A stretch of DNA of 64,000 nucleotides from Posidonia oceanica. Lineage: Eukaryota; Streptophyta; Magnoliopsida; Alismatales; Posidoniaceae. Positions 55,154-64,000 of this stretch are shown here, piece after piece. The translations under genes were made by a program, and so were the position numbers. Below the pieces are notes generated by a model. That model was not told the DNA's origin. It saw nothing but the letters and a program-made list of their open reading frames with translations, and made no database searches. Position 1 is the stretch's first letter; each line of letters begins with the position of its first letter. Location of the stretch: positions 53,596,001-53,660,000 of the forward strand of contig JAZBRS010000020.1 of NCBI GenBank assembly GCA_037176725.1, in the 5' to 3' direction.

Positions 55154-57556
55154 TTGAGCATCTCTGTCCCAGGCAGCTCCCCATGGTCCCCCTCCCTTTC
55201 CGAGCTTTTCGTCGCTTCGACGATAGCTCGCCCTAGGACTCGTGTGCCTTCTTTTCGCCGCTGCCCTATCCTTACCCGCTCGCGGTCAGCCATGGCCCAG
55301 CATGCCAGTGAGCCTCTTACTTCTATTGCACTGGAGGAGTTCTCGACTTCGGTCCCTCTTACTGCTGCAGCTTCCCCTCCTTTTCATGCATTCCGTTTCT
55401 GGGTGCGTGATGACCCTCCGTGTGCCATGGAGGAACCACAGGTCATAGTCGGTCCGGAGCCCGTCACCGATTCTGTCGCGGTGACCACCACTCCAGCTCT
55501 AGATATCCTGCCTCCCACCCCTTCCTTGGGCTTTCCTATTTCAGGAACTCAACCGGCTATGGCTACTTCCACTGTAGGGTCTGTCCCTCTTAGCACTTTT
55601 GTTTTTGTGCCTCCTTCAGCAGCCATACCTTTACATCCCAACTCGTTAGTCAACGAGTCCTTTGCCATGCGAGCGCAACATCTGTGGGCTACGACCCATA
55701 AGTTGCAAGGCATGGCCTTCTCTTCTAGTCCTGCTCCCTCTTTTCCGCATCCTCTCTTGACCCCTGAGGTTCCGGTGCAGCCCTCTGTAGTTTGGCAGGC
55801 TCACCACACTGCACTTCCACCCTTACCACCGCCCCAGCTCCTCACAGCTTCGGCGATGGGGGCACATTATCGGCCTCCTGCACTTGCACAACACTATGCA
55901 CAACATTTAACTCCAACACCTGGTGGCCAGTTCCCCGGATTGGCCGGAGCACAGCATCTCCTAAGCCCATTGCTCAGAACCATACCGGTGCAACAGCTGT
56001 AGCTCCCATACATTGCACAACACACAGCACAGCATGCCTTTTACTCATCACCTTTGCATCAGAATATTCAGGCCCCTGCATACATATCACCACACTTTAC
56101 GCCCTCGCACAGGTATGCTGGCCTTCACGCCTCGACACCAGGCGGTGTAATGGTGGATTCGGAGGAGCGCTTTCGCGTGACCCACATAGCATACGCAGTC
56201 CCTGCCTTAGCTGCACTAGTCTCGATAGCAGCAACCTTAGACGCCCTGCTTACCAGGATAGGTGATCTAGAAAGAGCACTTCGTCAAGTGCAAGGCCAGG
56301 ACCGCCAGTCCTACCAATTTCGGGACCTCTACTACTTTCTAGAGGTGATACTCCTTGTGAACTTCCGCATCCTGGAATTTGAAAAATACAATGGTAGAGG
56401 CTGCCTAATCTCCCATCTGAAGGCGTACTGCAGTGACCTTGTCCAGCTCCAGCATGACGATAGGCTGCTGATTCGTTTGTTCCAGAAAAGTCTGACAGGC
56501 CTTGCTCTTAAGTGGTTCATATCACTTCACATGGCTACCGTCAAGACTTGGGGCAACCTTTCTCAGGCATTCATGGAACAGTATTCCTTCAACCTTGACT
56601 TGATTCCTAAGCGCGAGGATCTTGTTGCTCTTCAGCAGAAGCCCCACGAAACATTCGGGGAGTATGTCAGTCGCTAGCACACCTTGGCCTCCCAGGTCAA
56701 AGATAGACCCTTAGAGGAGGAGTCTATTGAGATCATCACTAGGGGAGCGTAACCAGCGATTGGGGAACTGCTTAGCATCTAGACTATCCCTGGTTTTGCA
56801 TCACTGACCCAGGCTGGTGCTCGCGTGGAGAGATCACTATGGAGTGGGAACTTCCTTGCACTCACTGAATACGCGAAGCAAGCTACCGCCTCCAACAATA
56901 GCAGCAACAAGGGCAACAACGACTCCGACGTCCGCTACCACAAGAAGTCGATCGTCGCTTGCATTGATTCTCCTGCGGAGCCTTCCCTTGTAGAGAGCCA
57001 GCCCGGCCTTGTTCAGCTTGCATCTGCACCTAGTTTTCCACACACTACATAGAGCACTGCCACTGTTGAGTCGGTGCACCATGTCGCACCAGCTCAGCAA
57101 GGACAACAGCCTAAGCAGAGACGAGGCTGCCGCACTGAAAGTGACTTCACCTCACATGGTGAGCCACTGAGCACTATCTTTCCTCAGGTTGTGTCACTTC
57201 TGAGACTCCTAGAAACTCGTCCGACACTGAACCCTGTTCCACAGTGGTATGATACGAGCGCATACTACGATTATCATCGAGCCACAGGGCACTCGACTGA
57301 TAATTGCCACACTCTTCGAGACGTTATTCAGAACCTGATTGACAACGGGGTCCTCGTTGTCAGTCCACAGGAGGCAACGCACACACCTGCACCTACACAC
57401 CCAAGTGTAGCTAGCCTTTCCTCGCCTAAGCTTGCCAGCTCTGAGGATCCTAGGACCTCAGGGGTCTATTTTCTTGCTCCCATCCTTGCTGATTCCAGCC
57501 CTTCCTCGATGGATCCTTTTGATCACATCGATTTGATCTCTTCTGCTTTCTCCTAG
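55154..57556 (+). pseudogene. Gag of the plus-strand Tat-type element, five premature stops
   Basis: Gag forms the particle that packages element RNA. One frame of about 800 codons runs from ATG 55154 to the stop at 57554-57556. It is broken only by in-frame stops at 56000-56002, 56675-56677, 56750-56752, 56780-56782 and 57050-57052, with no frameshift seen. The N-terminal third is Pro/Ser/Thr-rich. The core at about 56390-56750 fits the retrotransposon gag domain (FQKSLTGLALKWFISL, AFMEQYSFNLDLIPKREDL, FGEYVSR). A zinc-knuckle-like region at 57263-57307 (YYDYHRATGHSTDNC) has lost its first Cys. Most stops are explicable by C to T or G to A changes. No protease or RT follows; the 3' region starts almost at once. 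Confidence 0.9.
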
Positions 57557-59104
57557 CCTTGTTCGCGGGGGGTCCAGCTTAGAGATCTCGCCTGTCTGCC
57601 GAGCACCGGCCTGAGTCTGCAAGCACCAAACCCTGGTTCCTAACAAAGGCACGGATCATTAGCAGCACAGGCAGTAGCAGTCTCAACGACCACAGCAGTA
57701 CTGTCGAGCAATCAACAGCAGAAAGCAGCAAACATTGGGGACCAGTGTTGTATCCTTTGCTTGTTTCTTTTCTTGCATTCCTTTCTTGCAAAAATTGAAA
57801 CAATAAAAAAGCAAACACAACAAAAATCAGAAAACCTAAAAGCAAAAAAACATCTTGCATGCCAATCATTGGCCTAATGAGGAAAATCGGAAAAGCAAGC
57901 CTGCTGGAAGGAGAGAGTCATCCCTTCTCATTTGTCACTACCTAGACAACCAGGTAAGTGAGAGAGCCACCATCCATCGAGAGTAGGACGAAGTGTCCAA
58001 ACTCCGTACGGGGCCTGCACCTCCAAGAGGGAGAGGAAAATGCTAGGGCGACAGAGAGAGTGAGCTTGAAAGAATGCAAATTCGCATGGGCATAAAAGAA
58101 AACATGCAGACAGAAGGCGAAGACAGAAGTCAACCCAAGAGAGGGATGTGCGGATTAGCTTTATCCCCACCAAACCTTGGAGAGGAGTCGGAGCATGCGC
58201 CTCTGGACAACCCCCATCTCTAGAGGGACTAGCCACCCCTTCTTACAGCAAAAGCCTCCAGTCCAGACCAGGCACCTATTTACCTTCAAAGTCAGGGATA
58301 GAGCGAACCCGAGCGTCCATGAGGGAGTAGAAAAGAAGAAAATCTCAAAATAGTAGGTGTAGGGCCCAAAAGAGTTTGACACAGAGCCCGATCCATCACC
58401 CACTGAGAGCTTGAGCATCATCACCAACCAAAGAGGGCCACCCACAACTTGTGAGTCCTGGTAGGGTCATTTGAGTCGAGGGTTTCCTCCTCCTTTCAGC
58501 AGGCATAAATGCTTTCCAACATAACTGAGGGCAGACAAATAAAAACCTCTAATAATCAATCATCTTGCTTGAACACTTGCAACACTTGCTTGTTTATGCA
58601 TAACCTCGCAGGATCAACTCCACCTTCTTCCAGCTAGAGGCATGTCAGTTGCTTCCTGGTCATGGCACGCATATCAGAGCACTCTCAGAATTAACCAGTG
58701 ATAGCCCACAGCACAAACCTTGCATCCTCCATCAAGAAACAGATCCACTGCCCTAGCGCGGCTACAAGTTCAGTACAGCACTGCAGACCACCTATGTCCC
58801 ACAAGCATCAAGCATGGATAGCAAGCAGACAGCAACAAACCAACCTGCCTTTAGAGGTGAGCATCAACAAAGAAGCGTCATCCAGTGCCTCAGCCAGCAT
58901 TCAGCAGCAATGGTCTAGGGGCACCTGTAGACCAGATTCCCCGACAGACTTCTTTCGGCTAAACTAATCAGCTTGGCCCCCTTGCTTTTGCATCTCCTTT
59001 TGTCTCGTTCGCTCGCGTAGCGAACCTTTTTGTGTCTCAATACTAAGGGCATCTCGTTTGTCCCATGATATCACCTAGCTATCCTTGCCTTGTGGTTTGT
59101 CTTC
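57557..59104 (+). other. 3' non-coding region directly after gag (pol absent)
   Basis: No RT, RNase H or integrase motif is found in any frame. From about 57730 the sequence resembles what follows the integrase stop in the minus-strand element (TTGTATCC...TTTCTTTTCTTGCATTCC). From 58120 to 58520 it clearly matches minus-strand 14250-13800 (GGGACTAGCCACCCCT, AGTCAGGGATAGAG, ATGAGGGAGTA). So gag is joined to post-pol sequence. Confidence 0.78.
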
Positions 59105-60540
59105 GGTTGCATCCTAGGTGACAGATTCGCTCTCTTGCCTTGCAGTTTGTCTCCGGTTGCCTCTCGGATGACAAATTCGCTCCTTTGCCTTGTGGTTTGT
59201 CTCTGGTTGCATCCCAGATGACAGATTCTCTATCCTTGCCTTACAGTTTGTCTCCGGTTGTGTCCTGGATGACAGATTCGCTATCCTTGCCTTGTGGTTT
59301 GTCTCCGGTTGTGTCCCGGATGATAGATTCGCTATCTTTGCCTTGCAGTTTGTCACCGGTTGCATCCTGGATGACAGATTTGCTTTCCTGCCTTGCGGTT
59401 TGTCTCCAGTTGCGTCTCGGATGACAAATCTGCTATTCTCTCCCATGGTTTGTCTCCGGTTGCATCCCGAATGATAGATTTGCTTTGCTCGCCTTGCGGT
59501 TTGTCTCCAGTTGCGTCTCGGATGACAGATTCGCTATCCTTGCCTTGCGGTTTGTCTCTAGTTGCGTCCTGGATGATAGATTCGCTATCCTTGCCTTGCA
59601 GTTTGTCTTCGGTTGCATCCCAGATGACAGATTCGCTATCTTTGCCTCGCAGTTTGTCTCCGGTTGCGTCCCAGATGACAGATTTGCTTTCCTGCCTTGC
59701 GGTTTGTCTCCGGTTGCGTCCTGGATGACAGATTTGCTTTGCTCGCCTCACGGTTTGTCTTTGGTTGCGTCCTGGATGACAGATTAGCTCTCTTGCCTCG
59801 CGGTTTGTCTCCGGTTGTGTCCTGGATGACAGATTCGCTCCTTTGCCTTACAGTTTGTCTCTGATTGCATCCCGAATGACAGATTTGCTTTGCTCACCTT
59901 GCGGTTTGTCTCCGATTGCGTCCCGGATGATAGATTCGCTCCTTTGCCTTGCGGTTTGTCTCTGGTTGCATCCCAGATGACAAATTCGCTATCCTTGCCT
60001 TGTGGTTTGTCTCTAGTTGCGTCTCGGATGACATATTCGCTATCTTTGCCTCGCAGTTTGTCTCTAGTTGCGTCTCGGATGACAGATTTGCTTTCCTGCC
60101 TTGCGGTTTGTCTCTGGTTGCGTCCTTGATGACAAATCTGCTATTCTCTCCCACGGTTTGTCTCTGGTTGCGTCTCGGATGACAGATTTACTTTCCTGCC
60201 TTGCGGTTTGTCTCTCTTTGCATCCTAGATGAGAAATTCACTATCCTCTCGCGGTTTGTCTCTGGTTGCGTCCCGGATGACAAATTCGCTATCCTCCCAC
60301 AGTTCATCTCCGGTCGTGTCTTGGATGACAGATTCGCTATCCTGTCCTGCGGTTTGTCTCTGGTTGCGTCCCGGATGACAGATTTGCTATCCTATCCTAC
60401 ATTTTGTCTCGGGTCGTGTCCCGGATGATAGATTCGCTATCCTCTTGCGGTTTGTCTCTGGTCGCATCCCAGATGATAGATTCGCTACCCTGTCCTACGG
60501 TTTGTCTCCGGTTGCGTCCCGGATGACAGATTCGCTTTCC
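59105..60540 (+). repeat. 51-bp satellite array in the 3' region
   Basis: About 28 copies with a mostly regular 51-bp period (for example ACAGATTC at 59221, 59272 and 59323). The consensus holds GCCTTGCGGTTTGTCTCCGG, TTGCGTCCCGGATGACAGAT and TCGCTATCCTT. Within each monomer, GTCTCCGG and CCGGATGAC can pair with one bulge around TTGCGTC. Long ORFs across it are artefacts of the 51-bp (17-codon) period. Confidence 0.92.
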
Positions 60541-60790
60541 TGCCTCTGCATTTTGTCACCGATATGCGTCTCGGTTGACAATTCGCTTTCCGCCTCTGCA
60601 TTTTGTCACTGATATGCGTCTCGGTCGACAGCTCGCTTTCTAGCTCTGCATTTTGTCACTGACTTGCTTCTCAGCTGACAGCTCGTATCTTGCTCTGCGT
60701 TTTGTCACCGACACGCGTCTTGGTTGACAACTCGCTTTCTAGCTCCGTGTTTTGTCACCGACTTGCTTCTCGATTGACAAACTCGCCTTT
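60541..60790 (+). repeat. Hairpin repeat of about 60 bp, GTCACCGA type
   Basis: Five copies start near 60550, 60601, 60650, 60700 and 60750. Each has TTTTGTCACYGA, an 8-base loop, then TCNGNTGACA, which pair with one bulge. The spacer is ATTCGCTTTCYRGCTCTGCA-like. The third copy carries a compensated pair of changes relative to the first. Confidence 0.85.
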
Positions 60791-60799
60791 TTGCCCTCC

Positions 60800-61240
60800 A
60801 ACTAGATCCTTTCTCTGCTCGGGCTGGCAACCCTAATTGCTTGGTAGACAATCGTCAAAATGTTTGTTGGGCTGGCAGCCCTAACTGCTCGGTTGACACC
60901 AGTCATTTTGTCTAACCCATTTCTCCTTCGGTCTGGCAGCCCGAACTGCTCAAATGACATCCGTCAAACTGTCTGGCGTTCTTTCCTAATGCCAGGAGCG
61001 TTTCAACCGCCCCTGGTATCATCTGTTTGATACCAGGGGCATCTTTTTTCGCTGCCTTTGGTATCATGCCCTCATCTCCTCTAGGTTGGCAGCCCTAACT
61101 GCCCGGATGACATCTGTTAAAGTGTCTGGCGTCGCGGGCGGCAAGCACGATAGTCTTGTCTGGAGTTCTTTTTCGGACTGGCAGCCCTAACTGCCCGGAT
61201 GGCAAGCACGTTAGTCTTGTCTGGTGCCCCTCTTTGTGCA
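60800..61240 (+). repeat. GGGCTGGCAGCCC-type degenerate repeat and flanks
   Basis: The motif GGCTGGCAGCCCTAACTGC recurs with variants near 60830, 60868, 60933, 61085 and 61178, usually followed by CGGTTGACA or CGGATGACA-like words and a phrase like CCGTCAAACTGTCTGGCG. GGGCT and AGCCC pair around GGC. Counterparts are visible on the minus strand near 13290-13380. Confidence 0.78.
61009..61040 (+). other. Perfect 13-bp inverted repeat
   Basis: GCCCCTGGTATCA (61009-61021) and TGATACCAGGGGC (61028-61040) are exact reverse complements around the 6-base loop TCTGTT, followed by a T run (61043-61049). One arm word also occurs in the minus-strand element at 13195-13206. A factor-independent bacterial terminator is not meant here; the context is plant DNA. 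Confidence 0.9.
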
Positions 61241-61900
61241 AGTTTGGAATAGCTGCCAACTTGTCGCCCGGCATCACATTGCATCCTTTTAGCATTTCTT
61301 TGCATCTCATAGCATCATGTAGCATCGTATCAGCATCATTACATGCATCGCATCACATCACTTTGCACGACATCAGCATCACATCCTTGATAGTTGCATT
61401 TACATCACACATTCCAGGTATCCCCAGTAGAGTCAGCAACATACATCGCATAACATCGCATCTCATGCACAGCATTTGCATCGCCTTCACTTAGAGGAGA
61501 GCTCAACGAATGGCACCCTGCGTCTGAGCTGTACACCACTCAGTGCATAGCACCTGCATCGCCTTCGCTTGGAGGAGAGCTCAGCGAACGGCACCCTCAC
61601 GTTTGAGCCGTACCTTGCTCAGCGCACAGCTTCATATCATCGCATCATCCACCTCGCACGCGCATGCATCGCCCGTGTCCCCACCAGCGGAGTTCGGCAC
61701 GATGAACATTAGCATAGGCACTCGCATCAGCATTTGCACTAGCGTTTGCATTCGCATTTGCATCGCGACAACGAGTTATGACTTTCGATGCATCCGCCGA
61801 GTAAGTGACTCACGCCAACAGCAACATCTGGCTCTCACCGGCGTCAGGTGGGGTGTCTCGTCAACCTTGAGCCACGGTCTCGCTCTGCTTTACCTCGCTC
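61241..61900 (+). other. Distal 3' region with CATCGCAT-rich DNA
   Basis: Non-coding. 61270-61770 is rich in degenerate GCATCACATC and TTGCATCGC words. It includes two similar stretches (61480-61545 and 61545-61610) with CTTAGAGGAGAGCTCAACGAATGGCACCCTG and a diverged copy. 61770-61900 matches the minus-strand region at 11206-11340. Confidence 0.7.
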
Positions 61901-61913
61901 AAGGAGGGGCATC
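61901..61913 (+). promoter_or_regulatory. Polypurine tract before the 3' LTR
   Basis: AAGGAGGGG at 61901-61909 plus CATC lies directly before the LTR start TGTAGACACC. This is the expected position for the plus-strand primer. Confidence 0.82.
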
Positions 61914-64000
61914 TGTAGACACCCCATTTTGTTGAACCAAAACCCTAGCCCTTTTTTAAACCCTTTTTCCTATTTATTTGCAGCCCACAACCTTAACCCA
62001 CTGCAAAGCCCAACCTCTTTCTTTCTTTTCTTTTTACCTCAGCTCACTTGGCCCATTACACACTTCATTTCCACAGCATTTTCCACAACTGCCTTAAGCT
62101 ACTGCAAGCCCACAACCCCTTTTATTTTCCTTTTATTTCCAAAGCCACCAAGCCCATGATCTGGGCCCAAACCACATTTCATTTCATTTCTTCCCTTCTC
62201 CAATCAAACAGTAATAAAAATCACAGCCTTCTTCACACTTTTGGCAGTAGCACCTTCACACCATTTTTGCAGCCAACACATGACCTCCTGCAACCCACCT
62301 CCTCTGCCATCTCCAGCCAATAGCTTGCCTCCACCTCAGCCTCCTACCACCACCTTCATCGTGGCCGACCGTTCAGATCTAAGATCTAGATCAACGGCAG
62401 GCCTTATCTCCTCACTCAATAAAATAGTGGCATCCTCCTCCTTCTTTCGGTTGGCTTGCTTCCCTATTGTACCCATTGCTCCCGGCTTGCTTCTCCACAC
62501 TTCCCCATTTGCTCGTGGCTGGCTTCACCACATCTCCACACATTCACAGCACCAGAGCAAGCCCAATTCACTACACACAACAGTAGCCTCCTCACAGCAA
62601 CCCATTTCTCACCTTCAACAACTGCAATCCTTTCATCTCCACACAATTCACAGCACACAGCAACACACCACCCACAGCTACCCCTCTCCACCTTCACCAG
62701 CCTCCCACGAACCCACCTACAAGATTTAATACACAGTGAGAGCCACAGAGAGGAAAAGAGAAGAGAAATTCAGAGAGCACCCATTTCTTCAATCCGAGCA
62801 CAGAGCGGGAGAGCAGATAATCCACCAGCTCCCAGGCCTTCTCCGTAACGCCAGCAACCTCCCCGGACCGTGCCAGTAGCTCACCACCGCCTCCAATGCC
62901 TCCTCTGCTCCTAGCACCATCGCCGCACCCATTCGAGGTCGATAGACCTCTCTGAGCGCGCACTCAGGTAATGGACGCTCCCTTTAGCTTCGTTACATGC
63001 CTCTCTTGGTTCCTAGCCTCCTTTTTGTGCATTTCGTGCCCTATGCTCCATTTCGCCTCGCCGGACTCCACCTTCTTCCCCGACGACGTCCACTAGCTGC
63101 AACCGAGCTCCACCACACCAGACGCTCCCTTCGCCTCCAGATCGCCTCTCCGGACCTTCGAAAGCTCAGTCGTGCGCCGAGTGAGCCCAGCCGACGCCAG
63201 CAGCTCCTCCTCTGCTCGCAGCTATGCCTGCAACTGCACACTGTGGTCGACAGAGCACTCCAGACACCACCGCGCGCCGCTCACGCCTCCCTCGCCTCCG
63301 GATTCCACCCTCTAGACGCCTCCGCCTGGCCAGAAGTGCGCTGGACCGCCGCAGCTTCCCCTTTCTTCTTTGATGCAGTTTTGCAGTGTCGAGTGACACT
63401 GTAGAAATGTAGCATCTAAGTTCTTTTGATTTTATTTTGCTGCATTGAAATAAAGTCTAGCTAGTTATTTTCTTTTCATTTAGGTCTTGATTTGATTTAG
63501 ATTTCATTTAAATCATATTTTGAATCATACTGCATTGCATTTTAATCCAGCATCTTACTTTTATTGCATTTTAGTCCACTATGCATTCATTCATTCATTT
63601 AAATGCATCTTTAAATCATATTGCATTGCAGAAAAGCCCAGTAACCTATTTTAATTGCATTTAAGTCCACTGTGCATTCATCAATCATTTATATGCATTT
63701 TTAAACTATATTACATTGCAGAAAAGCCATATGATTTAGTTTATTTGCATTTTAGTCCAGCTGCATACATTCATTTCATTTAAATGAACATTTAAACCAT
63801 ACTGCATTGTTGTAAAGTCCTGCACTTTATTATATTTGCATGTAGGTCCAGCTGCATACATTCATTCATTTAAATGAGCATTTAAATCATATTGCATTGC
63901 TGTTAAGTCCTACAGTTTTGCATATTTGCACATAAGTCCTGTTGCATGCATTAATTTATTTGAATCACACTTAAACTACATTGCATTTATGCTTGCATTA
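61914..64000 (+). mobile_element. 3' LTR of the plus-strand element, cut by the window edge
   Basis: Starts TGTAGACACCCCATTTTGTT and is collinear to the end of the window with 46633-48722, with scattered substitutions and small indels. It includes the GC-rich zone (62400-63400) and the beginning of the TTGCATTTTAGTCC-type array (63420-64000). The remaining 1.3 kb or so should lie beyond the window. Confidence 0.92.

Noticed and set aside
59114..59751. Overlapping ORFs across 59100-60430 on both strands
   Set aside because: The 51-bp period is a multiple of three, so frames stay open by periodicity. Several frames are open at once, which is not coding behaviour.

Overview
The window is flowering-plant nuclear DNA made almost entirely of nested, decayed retrotransposons. 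I see no intact host gene, rRNA, tRNA gene or CRISPR array. The plant assignment rests on four things: L1-type LINEs with a DUF4283-like ORF1 and a zf-RVT-like C-terminus; Ty3/gypsy elements of the Tat type, which carry a second archaeal-like RNase H between RNase H and integrase; CCCTAAA telomere-like repeats; and a tRNA-derived SINE. The species cannot be named from this.

Layout. (1) 1-8607: LINE B, interrupted at 366 by a nearly full-length LINE A (367-5990) flanked by a 15-bp target-site duplication (one mismatch). LINE B resumes at 5991 and is cut at 8608 by a minus-strand Tat element. (2) 8608-26370: 3' part of that minus-strand element, reading right to left: RT, RNase H, archaeal-like RNase H, integrase, a long 3' region with hairpin satellites, polypurine tract and 3' LTR (8608-11190). 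Its pol is interrupted by a plus-strand solo LTR (18244-21578, TSD CCTAC) and by a second LTR-type insertion starting at 21617. (3) 26371-40768: a second copy of 8865-26145 in tandem, missing integrase and part of a satellite. (4) 40769-46179: a poly(A)-tailed retrocopy abutting CCCTAAA repeats, a SINE, and a plus-strand LTR body ending at 46179. (5) 46180-46632: leader, primer-binding site and LTR tip of a minus-strand Tat element, possibly the 5' end of the element in (2). (6) 46633-64000: a plus-strand Tat-type element with a 5' LTR split by a minus-strand solo LTR (49247-53331, TSD GCGTG), PBS, leader and decayed gag. It has no pol at all, followed by a hairpin-rich 3' region, polypurine tract and the start of the 3' LTR (61914 to the window edge).

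The coding parts carry many premature stops and frameshifts, so nothing here is expected to move by itself. The most unusual structure is non-coding. Two different LTRs carry repeated 55-58-bp 'double hairpin' modules whose arms have changed in compensated fashion. The internal 3' regions hold several unrelated tandem repeats, most of which form hairpins, one with a compensatory change. A PBS-like 10-11-mer also recurs inside the LTRs. Together these suggest a family of elements with heavy RNA-structure (or cruciform) content. That reading is inference from inspection; no folding or database search was run.
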